Assembly (NCBI GenBank): GCA_030142905.1
Contig: JASJOG010000343.1
Location: 198,747-262,746 of the forward strand
DNA length: 64,000 bases
Direction: 5' to 3'
Origin: Heliopora coerulea
Taxonomy: Eukaryota > Cnidaria > Anthozoa > Scleralcyonacea > Helioporidae
Part shown: one piece after another, positions 44,333 through 56,300 of the stretch
How positions within the stretch are numbered: the stretch's first letter is position 1
Layout: every line of letters starts with the position of its first letter
Made by a program: the position numbers and the translations under genes
The notes under the pieces: model-generated
Seen by the model: the letters and a program-made list of their open reading frames with translations, nothing else
What the model was told of the DNA's origin: nothing
Databases searched by the model: none

Positions 44333-47300
44333 ACACACACACACACACATATATATAGTCTAAGTAGCACATGAATAGAAAATATTTATTTAGTGGTTGT
44401 ATGCAAGTTCACATCAATCATTTATCCAAACAATCATGTAAAGTTATCAGTTAAAAACAAACCACAAAGGGCTCATCAGTTGTCTACCAAAGAGACTATT
44501 TTGGGGGTTTAAAGACCAAATAGTCATAATAACTTGGCCCCCCAGCAGCAGTGATCGATTGCCACCTATCCATCGTGGTTTATTATTTTACTTATGACAT
44601 CTTCAGGTGTCGTGCCAAATTTCTCGAAAACACCAGGAGATTTTTTAATAGCTTTTCGTATTTGCAAATTTAATTTGGCTCTTGATCCTCCTTGTAAACA
44701 CATCCTGTGATATAACTGAGAAGCTCTAGGCACAAAATCGTCAAATAACAGTGTTTTTCTACCAATCCGCAACAGTTCCGAAAATACTGCACCATAAAAA
44801 TATTTGAAGGAATATTACTTGAAAATTTGGCATACGTATCATCGAAAATGGAAAAGCATCCCTCTTATCAAACAACTTATACACAAAAATGTTATTTTGA
44901 ATCACGATATCAACTTCAAGAAATGTAGCACTCGTACCTAAGTGTTTGCACTTCAGCTCCAAATCTTTTGGATAGATCTCCGATCTGTGTTTCTCAAACT
45001 CTAATCGATCATTTAAGCAAACCATGTCGTGGGTAAATCTTGAACAACCATTTAATTTCAGTGCTGTAACTGGGTTGGAATTTTTAACTTTTGAAACAAA
45101 ACTGCTCTCGTACCAGGCCAAATGGAGGTTAGCCCAAAATGGTACGGGATCAATACCCATAGGTATTCCAATTGTTTGCAGAAGGTACAAATTACCCACT
45201 TGAAAATAGCATTTCTCAATTAGATGTTTCACAATTTCTTTTAGAGACAATTTTGTAAAGTTTATTATTCCGGATGGTATGTTTGACCAGTATGCAGAAA
45301 ACGTCCTAACTTAAATAAATGTTTTCCTTCCACCTTTAAATACAAAATCAATGATCTCACTCAATACTTTGACTAAATCTGCATGTGGTAGGGTAGTGTA
45401 CAACGTGCTGAAATCAAATGTAGAAATGTTCTTGGCCTTCTTTTTGCTGTTAATCTTATCCAATTTTTTAATTATAGGATCTGAATTTTGAACTACCCAA
45501 AATATTCTATACCTGTTGCAGAACTTACTTTTCTCATGAAAATTTTCCATTTGACTTTGTATCAATTTAAACACCTTAGATATTGCTTTGCTTAAAGGTT
45601 TTGTACTACATTTTCTGGATGCAATTATAAACCTAGCTTCGATAGGAGTTTTGTGCAATTTTGGAATCCAGTATATTAAAGGCAGACATTTTTCATTTTC
45701 AATTAATTCCAACCCAAAATTCCTACAAATTTGAGCGTTGTTTTCAAGTATCTCTTTAATGTCTTTTTTGCCAAACAATAAGTATCCGAATTGCCACCAG
45801 GAATTCCTATTTCCGAAAGAATTCGATACACGTAATAGGATTTACAAACAAAAGCTACATTATTACGAGCTTTATCAATTGGCACAATGACATATGTTTG
45901 GTGTAAACTTGAAAGATATGACTGCACCTCAGGATCTTTCAAAATTGATTTGGTTGGTTTTGGTTTCTTATGAATTTTAAGAACCCTTATTTTGTCTGAA
46001 ACTTTTTGAAGTACTTTAGTTTTCCATTCATTGAAAATAGATTTATCTAATTTATTTTTGGAAGACAACTTTTCAATAAAAGATTCAATCGCATCTTCAA
46101 TCACTTTTTTGCATTTATCATAACGAACAGTTGTACTAGGTCGGAAATTTGGCCCTTCGGTGATAAGTTTTCTTAATTTACGGTTTTCTATAATTCGAAG
46201 GTCACCTGTTACAATGTGGCCATGGTGAGGATCACAAAAATTGGGAATTTTTACATTCACATGAATTGATGTCAAGCCTAAAATGTTCATCTATACACAT
46301 GGCTTCTACAGTTTTTTTGTGGTTAAAAATCTTACTTCGAATAGGTGCACCTAACTTGTATGTGACACATAGAAGGTTTTCTGAGTTTTGCAGAGTTTCT
46401 GGTAAAGATGAACTGATTTCTGGGTTTTGAAATATTTTGGATAAATTTATCTCGTCCATACCGTTGTTAGTGAAGAAAGCAACACAGATATTTTTTAGAC
46501 TGACTTTAGGCAGTTGTTTTTGGTGAGATCTTATAAATTTTGGTGTCAGTAATAAAGATGAAATAATCAAGAGAAAATATACGTTTTGATTATTTGTATA
46601 TATATATATATATATATATATTTATTTTTCCAGGGTCAACTGAAGGCATCCCATCACTGTCGTGACACACCTCTCATCCTCTTTGACTACCATCTCTTGT
46701 GCAAAGGCGGCAAGAAAGACAAACTGGAAATGTTGAAAAAGAAAGCCGAACCATACTTGAATGCATTCGGTGTCTTCGTTAGGAAAGGAGAAGAGATTGT
46801 GAGGTAGGTATATTAAATATGTCATTATAATTTAAATTGAAGTAGCATCGTTAATTTTGGTGTAATGACTACTGTCCATGCGTACCCCAGCAGTAGGCCT
46901 TGATCAATGAACTTGATTTCCATATCCAGAATGGTAACCTGCCAATGAAATGTTAAGCCAAGATGGCCGCCCATAAACGGTAATTTTGTACGTCAGTTTC
47001 GGTCCCCTACACGGGCTTGTACGTCAGTTCTAGTCTCCCACGCGACTGCTTACACTTTTTTGAAGAGTTTTTTTTGAAAATACACACAAAATATTTCTTT
47101 AAAAGACAGAAACGAGTTTAAGAATTTCAAATATATTTCGACAAAGTCAAACCGAGTTACAAGGTAATATATATTTTCTCGAAAATTTCCAAACTAACGA
47201 GAGACCTGATAAAACAGCCTGGAAAAAGTAGTTTAGGAAACCACTAAGTGCACGTCCTTTTTTTACCGTTGGTTTACCATCTTCAGACAATTTAGTACAC

Positions 47301-50300
47301 TTCTTAGGCCACACTACAATAATGAATCCGTTTACGAATACTCGATTATGTAAAGTTGGTCCAGTAATATTTCGTCTGAACACCTTTTCCATGGGTGGAA
47401 ATGTTTTCGAAGCCGAACCAAACACAAACTGAAGGTCAAAAACGTGTAAAGGACTGGAAACGACGTACAAGATTGCGAAGAGGACTGAAAGTGATGTAGA
47501 AAATTTCCCTCCATAATCGGCCATCTTGCCTTCAGTTTTTCCCGGGCAAATGACTGGGAGTTAGCAATGCAGATATGGAAATCGAGTTCACTGGTCTTGA
47601 TGTGCTACCGTATTCTTCCACTACCACAGAATTTGGAGCCCACACACCAGGGTTTCCGCCATCAGTTTTTTCAATGGACCTCAAAGGACCTCATAAAACA
47701 TTGTGAAGACGAGGAAAACTGTCCTTTTGATTTGAAACTCTTTACGACCCAAACGTTTGACTGATGACCGACTAAGACGTGGTGTTACGGGGAAATAGCT
47801 GCTACCCTCCCTTCTTAAGACTTTGCCGTAAAATTACGTCCCTTTCATCTTATTATCATATGTCAGTTTTTGTTGCAAGACAGGTTTTTCTGAAGTAGAA
47901 TGGCGTTCATATTTAGCCTACAGCATTGCCGAGGAAACGTATACTTGCAAAAAGTAACGAGTGGAGATGTGTTACCTGGGAACATTTTATGGTTTCTAAC
48001 ACCGATAAAAATAAAAAAAGGTCGACCTACCCTGTTTTACCACTTCATCATCAAACTCTAGTTCCTTAACCGGCACCCATCAACAGCAATGAATCTCAAG
48101 TCATTGCTTGTGAACTGTCTTGCTCTATGTTAAGAAATATTTGGCATTTACATTCAAGGGCAGAAAAAAACCCTGGTCCGATTGCCTGGGGCAAGTAAAT
48201 TTTGCTTTTGGGTAAGTGAAAATAGAAGTTTGGTGGTCCCGTAGGCGAGTGAAGCAGTCTCAGAAGTCTGCAAGCTTGATAAATGAAAATAAATGAAACT
48301 TTGCAGCCAGAAACTGTTTCAAAACTTAAGGCTAGCTAAACATTGAGTTGAAAGCATGGCCTAAATTAAAATAAAAACACTTTGTTCTTCCTCCGTCGTT
48401 CTCACCCGCCATATTGGATGTCGCACACAACCGACGCTGGGGCACCAAAAAACAAGCACATAGTTGATTCAAGATGGCGACCAAAACCACAAACATTCTG
48501 CGTTTCTTTTCGTCATTCCATTAGGCAAGTAAAATTTAACTGGGAAAGTGAAAACTAAAATTTACTGGTCCACTGGGCAACTGGACTTCAGACCTTTTTT
48601 CCTGCCCTGAAATATGTGTGTAGATTACGGTGTTTATGTAAATTTGTCTTTGAAGATGTTATCTTAGGTGTATTCAAATTCGCGGTGTATTAATTTTCAC
48701 GCACCTCTAAGTGCGCGAATTTAAGTACTGCGCGAAATTTAAATCGCGCAAAAAAGTTATCATATAAGAGCAAAATTAAGCTTTTGTACTCGTGAAATTG
48801 CGATTAATGAGATTATATCGTAATAAGGATCCGATAAACTATACAAATTGAACAGAAAATATACAAAAGCAGTTGCTGGTGATTATAAACAATGAGCCAA
48901 GAGTTAAGAAATTCAGTTCTTTACAGTTCAATGTCGGTAAAATGCTTGTCAGTGTGGATGATGTCATCAGGCTCGGTGTAGTACGTTTCCACTTTTTCCT
49001 TCATTATATTGAACACTCTGTCCGGCGCATCTGATTGTAAAATCTTCAGATTGATTGGTATTTTTAAACCACCTTGTGGTATTGGCTACCTCCGAAATGG
49101 TGTACAGACAACCGTGCTCTCCAGCTTGCCTTCGTAGTTGAGATAAAACTTGCAGAAGCGGCTTATTTGTCTTGGCAAATATCCGACAACGCATGATCCA
49201 GTAATTTTCCCTTTTGATTTGACAACTAAAAGAGGTAAAGGTAGACTTGTGGATAAGCATACTCAAATCCTTTCAACCGAAGTGGCTGACATCTTTTTAT
49301 GATCGTATACAAAACAGAGGAGATGTAATCATCTGAGGATGGAAGAGAGCTGGAATCAGCGATTTTCTTTCCAAAGAACGATAACAGGAGGACCCATTTT
49401 TGTAGGCTTGTAAGAAAATGCTTGGAAAGGAAATCAAAACAGACTCCATGATTTGAATATCTGTTAGTTTTCTTCTGTACTTAAAATGAAAGTTATGTAC
49501 TGATAAAAAGTTCTCTTTTCTTGAATTGTTCTAAAGTTTGCTTAGTTTACTGGTGGTTAGAATGCGCAAATTTAAAACTGCGCGAAAATATAAAACTTGT
49601 CTGCACGAATTTAGGTACACGTGAAAAATAATACACCGCGAATTTAAATACACCTAAGGTATAGGACTGACTACGAAACCACAGATCCAAATAACCGTTA
49701 TGTTATTGTTATTTTACGGTGTTCATTTCTACCAGTGGCTATGCGTTGAATCTTGTGCACGTTTCCCACCTGTTGAATCACCGATCAATGTCAATAAATT
49801 TTTTCAATCCATAATATTCAATTTGAGATGCCATATGTTTATTTAATATAGGAATATGAATATGTTTTATTACGAAACAATTTCATTTACGTTCACCTTA
49901 AACCCCAAAGCGAATTCTAATAATTGCTCCAAGTTTACATCTATAATCCTAGTACTTATTTTAATCCTAACCCTAGTTCATTGTTACATTAACCCTTTGG
50001 TTATTTATAGGGGAGGTTTTTTATGCAAATTTGAATAATGACGTTTCATGTGATAGGATTCTAATGCAAAAAGGACTATTATCAGTCTAATTCTGAAGCT
50101 TTAGAATTAAAAGTTTCAATTTCTATTTTTACGTAGCGTTATTAGTAATTTAACGGTTGTATATTCGTGAACTCAAGCATGCGTTCGGACATCTAGGCCC
50201 TGTCCACACGTGTCCGTTTTCGTTTGAAAACCCAACTTTTTTTTTCTCCGTTTTCAAAAATATTTCTGTCCACACGATAGGGTTTTCAAATTGTTTTCGC

Positions 50301-53300
50301 TTATCCACACAAATACGCATAAACGATTTGAAAACGGTAACAGCCTACTTGGGCAGTAAAGTTATGTTACGAAGCATTTGTAAATCCTGGTCTAATTCAG
50401 AATCTTCAAGGTCTTGTTTATCTTCATCCTCTGTCAAGACGTTTCAGACTTGCCTTCGAGATTGGGAGTGAAAGTGACTTGATAATGTTAAGCCTCCTCT
50501 TCTCGTAGTCAGCTTGAACATTCAGCAAAGCTTGGTTGAGCTCAAGACACGCTATTAGGGTTAAAAAAAGCCCAAGCAAAAGTGACACAAAAGTGATACG
50601 TCCGTCCGCTATTTTAAATCTCGCGCAAGATACGATACCATAAACCATAACCTGCCGACAATTGCAAAAAGAATAAAACATAATCCAAAAACCTTCATCT
50701 TGTTAGCTTGATATTCAAGTTATGAACAAGACAAGAGAAACAAAGTTGGGGTGATATTTTGACTCTACTACATTTGACTCTATTGTTTTATTTTGTTTAA
50801 CCATTTTAGCCTACAATCTGGTACAGTGCGGACCAATTGCCTTGACTGTCTTGACAGAACGAATGCAGTGCAATCATTTATTGGTTTGGAGGTGAGGTTC
50901 AATTTTATATTAAGCCTGCTACGAAAGGAATATGGCGAACACCGCTTTATATTAACCTCGAACAAAAGGCAATTTTTGTCCGTCGAAGAGGGTAGGTGAA
51001 AATGGCCTTAGGATTTATCAGGCGATGACTTTTCCAATATTAGGTCCTTTAGCTTTTGACAAGCAATGATTGAGAAGTATTCTGTCCTATGCAAGCTCGC
51101 TTATGCGAAGCATTCATCGCAGAATGACTCAGTTCACATTAGTTCTATGATACGTAAATGTTAAGGTATTGGGAATTTCCCAGCATCAAAATTTAGATAA
51201 AACGATGATACTCTAGCTAAATAAGTTGCAATATAAAATTAGTCAATTGGACTACAGAGTCGACCACCCATTACCAGGGCTACTTTCACAGTACTCCGCC
51301 GTGGTGTTAAAATGTCCTGAGTAAGATGTCGTATCATATATATTATAAACCTGATAATACATACATTTTGGCGAAGTGCCTTTGCTCCAAACGTCAGTAT
51401 TTTCTATATCATAAGTTCCCGCAATTCCCTGATTTTTCAGCCTTTTCAACTTACCAAAAATCTGGCCTAGCCTGCCTTTCATTGGCTAGTGTGGTACTGT
51501 CTTAACAGGAAAACTCGCCCACAAAATAAGCCATCTCCAGTTGTCACGCTTCGCATATTGAAAAAAACAGATCGATGTTTGTGCACTGGCATCTAAGAAC
51601 ATGCCACAACTCGCAACTTCCAAATGTATACAACCATAGTAACTCCTGTGGACAATTTCAGTAGATAAACACTATCAAGAATTTTCTTCCGATTCTGACT
51701 CTTCTGTAGACTGTAACCTAATCCAACATTTTAAACAGTTGTCAATGCCGTACCAAGGAAAGAGTACTCTGGGGCGCTTGCCCATGGCGCAAAATTTATG
51801 GGCTAACATTTTCATGTACAAAAACTCGACATTTTTGATATTTTTTATAGATTAAAAATATTTTGGAAAGCTCAAAACATGTTAAATCAGTGTCTCGACT
51901 TCTCATCGTTACTTGACGATTTTGCAGCAGTCATGGCTCAGAAGCGCCTGTTTTAATTTTTGTATTACATTTTGAGTGATGAAAAACAAAAAGCACGAAA
52001 AGCATTTTTTTATATACAGAAGTACTATCAGTATACAATTATGATCACGTAAGGAGTTTGGGGTGCCTAAAAGATGATGAAGGGGGCGACTTCAACAGTA
52101 GGTAAAAAGTTAAAAGGTTAATAACTGCCGTGATTGATCTCAAAGAATTCCAACGTTTCAAGCAAAGGCCGTTTACGAAAGGGAAAACAGCGAAGGCGAC
52201 CACTCCTCAGGGATGCTCAGGCCTCTTTGTAAATAACCATTGTTTTTACCTATCATGAGCTTCGTCTGTTAATTATCTCAGCACTAACGATATCTTTCTG
52301 ATTATTTTAAAGATGTTACCGACACAACTATCTCACCTTGGCCTTGGAGGCAAAACTTCTGTCATTTCGAGATTTGTCGAGTGTTTCAAGACGATGTGGG
52401 CGAGCAACGGCAATCTTGTCAGCCGAACATACACGGGGACTGGTGCCATGGAAGGAGGAGCCAGGGTAAGAAGACTGGTGTCAGAAATTAGGATTCTAAT
52501 GGGGGAAGAAAATCCCCTCATTACGTCAGCTGAATACAACTACTAGAACGCTTTGCAGTTTTTTCAGTTCCATGCAAATATTGAATTTCCCAAGCGAATG
52601 CAAATACAATTGCTCCGATTAGCATTACAAACAAGATTTCGAAAGGCATTCTGGTCGTAGTATTCAGCAGATGTATAAGGGGAACTGGTCGTTGAAACCA
52701 AAAACAAACAAATAGTATTCACATTGCACGTTGGAGAAATCCTGAAACTGTGATGGTACTTCGGAAGTTTTTAAATTGCTTTGTTAAGAATGGCTGTTCA
52801 AACTTGACGTTGGCCTTCGTCAGGATTTCTAATTCGTCGTGTATTAAAAAGGTTCAGCTTTTACTAAGACAAACAAATTTATAACTAGTCAGGGTAATGT
52901 CTTCCGTCCCTTTCTTGTATTTTTTCATCAAACAGTTGTGAGATTGCTTGATCCAGCATCAAAACGTTGAGACATGTATTTGAAAAACGAGGCAAAACAG
53001 GGTTTATAGCAAATTTCAAGGTCCATTGAGAGGATGCATAAGTGTTGGAGGTCCTTTGAGATGATGAAATACTCAGTGTCCGAAACATATCAGTATTCGC
53101 CAGTAATTGTTAGACCTTATTTTGCAAACTCTTAACTAAAAGTGCCTTTCAAGTATTTTGCCAAGAATCAGCTCATTTCTGGGAAATATAGTCCTTTTGT
53201 AGAACGTGGTTTATACTTAAACCTTTAAAAACCGAACTTTTGTTTTCACCAGTTTGGCAGCAAGTTGCACGACGGAGCAGTCTCGGTCAGAAGAACAATA

Positions 53301-56300
53301 AAGAATAACTTCTTCGATGGCAGCAAACAAGAAGCCATCGATATCCTTCTGTTGGGAAACACTTTCGTTGGAGAATTAGGTGGAAGGGCCCGAGCTTTAT
53401 TGCAAAACAGATTCCTTCACGGTAAGTTTCTAACTTACATATTAGAAAACGAACTTTAAGCTTGTGATGACGTAGTGTTCATGGAATTTGTTGGAGGAAT
53501 AGATTTCGTGCATGAAAGTGCACAGACAAGGTAGCTGTCCTTGCAAACCGTTCCGGGAATACCAACTTCCAACCTTGTTATGTGCTTCTAGACCATTTGT
53601 TAAAGTGCCAGTGAACTGGATAGTGAAGTCTATTCTATGCGAAAGAACTGGTGAAGTGATATGGCGTTTACGGCTCTTCCACTGCTCTTTCTGTTCTTGA
53701 GATACTGAGATTTCTTTGATATGTACCTTAGCTTGGTAAGATTGGTGGGAATTTTGACTTACTAGAACTTTGTAAATATATATTTGACGAATTTGCGTAA
53801 GAGGTTCCATGTGAACAAGGCTCGTGACTTTAGACGTTCCTAGGCTAGAAACACTTTTGCAATAGTAACATGTCAGGGTACTACTGCAATTGCCGCTAGT
53901 CATTTGCCGTCTGCTTAGCAAACTAGAAAACGAACTTTTGACGTGAAATTTACCGTATTTCCTGTATTAAGCCCCCTCTCTCTAATAAGCCCCCCGTTTG
54001 ACGGCCTAAAATAAATAAGCCCCCCCGGGAGGCTTAATAGAGGAAATACGTTAAAAAGCATAGCTCAGTGTTCGCACAACGGAACCTAAAATGCCGCTAG
54101 TTTATGGAGATATCAGCAAATTTAGAAACGATAAGAATACTTTGCGAGGATTTTACTACTCATAAAGGCTTACTATTTGACCTACTGGCTAAAATACAAC
54201 TGATATCACTGTTTTGTCATCAACGTCTAGCATTATTTCCAGACTAAACCCAAACTTTAACCCTAACTCTTACCATAACTCTAGCCCTCATTAAATGTAC
54301 ATAATAAAAAAGTAAATAGCTTTCGTCTCTTCATGCTACTCCTTGTCTCGTCCATTCAAATAACCAAAGGAATGTGTTGGCATGCACAGTTTCCCCGCCA
54401 AAACAGTTGCCTTTATAAACTCTCAAAACCAAAATGCGGTAGCAAGTATTCGAGAAAGAACCCTTCCTTTTCCGTGTTCCTCTGACTTTTCACCCTATTG
54501 CTTTGTTTAACTGCAGTATCCATTTGCATCATTTATCTAGCTTTAATTTCGTTGGCCGTGTTAACCCACCATGTATTTTTTTTTTCATTCTTGTATTTTA
54601 TTTTCATTCTTGTATTTCTTTAGCATCCCCTGCCATTCTGCGAGAGCTGTGTGATCGTCATCTGGAGTACACAAAATGGCGCACACTTCGTGTATGTGTG
54701 GGAACTTTCAATGTGAATGGTGGGCATCATTTCCGTAGCATCGCTTACAAGCACCAGTCTCTTGACGACTGGCTACTCGACTTTCACGTTCGTCAACCAA
54801 ATGGATGTGTGCAAGCGAATGCCGACTTCACCATTCCTACTGATATCTTTGCTATTGGTTTTGAGGAGTTAGTGGACTTGAAGGCTGGAAATATTATCTC
54901 CACCAAGTAAGAATTCATTTTGTCGTTTTTCTTTATTTTATTTTCGTAGCGTTGCTGTGACTGCGAGAGCTTGACGGTGTTTCGGATTTTCCTAATGTGT
55001 TAAGCTCAAACTCTGGAAATTCTTTTATTTAAGTGCAGCTCAGAGGTTGGACTGGGGAGAGAAGCTAAAGCAGGTGATATCTCGCGACAAAGCTTACGTT
55101 CTTTTGACGAGTGAACAGTTAGTGGGAGTCTGCCTCTTCGTCTTTGTGCGATCTGACTTAGTACCCGATGTAAGGTACGTAGCCAATGTAATCACAGTTG
55201 TATAAACTATTGTGCTACGTTGTTAACAGGACTGGTCCGCTTTGCCAAGATCTCGCTTTAGTTCTAAAGTAAACTGAAAAGTTTCTGCCGTCATATAGGA
55301 AGCGAGCCAGCCCACTTTACCGAGATCCCGCTTCACCTGGCTGACTTTTTCCCATATGATAACTCTGAACTGGGCTAGCCTGGCTACGACTTCACTGCAC
55401 ACGCGTTGTAAATGAGGAAGAGCGTGTTATTCCCCGGTTAACCGAGGTTATTTTCTCATACGATTGCATAGGTGGAGTACTTTTCAAAGCAGGAGGGATA
55501 TTCATGTTTCCAAACTTGTCAAAAGATGTATAAATGAACGTTGTCCACAGTTTTTTTTTTAAGAATTATTTTATTCCTAACATAAAGATTACTGAACGCA
55601 CATCCAGGCAAAGTAATTTGTTACGTTTACCCAGGGTGCGCACTGAAGTCGCTAAGCGATCTTTTTATTATAATGGTTGTGTTATTTTTAATAGGCTTAA
55701 ATCGTTATAGATATATATTTTATTAATTTATATAAGCAGTATGTTATTTTTAGAGTTTTAAATTTGGTATTTGTTGTATTATTAGTATCAGGGCTCCTAC
55801 TGACAGCAGTAATTTGTTACTGAAAGGACTACCGTCTTTAAATAAAGGTTTTCATCATCATCAGAAAATGTCGGCCCGGTTAGCCGGGCATGCTCACCCC
55901 ATATGATCAGCCCCTTACAAAGCAATGCATGTCAGACAGTTAATGGCAGGACTATCTCAATGACCCTCAATATTTTTTGGTAAACCGTTCTGAGAAAAAG
56001 TTAGGATCATAGACAGTAGTGGCGAATGGCGTTTTACATAGGATTTAGAGCAGGGGTTTCATTAGAAGCTAGCTACCGCTGGAACTCTGGCGGCTGTGAG
56101 CCACCGAGTTACCAGCTACTTTTCCATATTTTTTACTTTAATAAATATTGATCACAGAGTTAACTAAACTTGACGCGCAGAATGATGGAAATCGCATTCC
56201 CGAGTGTCTAGATTTCAAAATTTTCTGGGAGGCATGCCTCAGACGTCCCTTTCATAAAAGGTCCTTGTGGCTCCTTTGTTTGACACTGCCGCTTGGTTTA

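Larger units (their letters stand above)
46804..50809 (+). other. Synaptojanin intron 7
   Basis: Four kb containing two large fold-back elements (48157-48609 and 48663-49659), a transposon end at about 50194, and a minus-strand frame of 125 codons (47147-47524). Confidence 0.7.

Noticed and set aside
44093..44374. Open frames with HTHTHT or CVCVCV repeats on both strands
   Set aside because: They are translations of the (CA)n microsatellite next to exon 6. Only the first 75 bases of the plus frame are real coding sequence (exon 6).
53442..53921. 159-codon minus-strand frame in intron 10
   Set aside because: No recognised domain and no supporting signals; possibly part of an unrecognised repeat.
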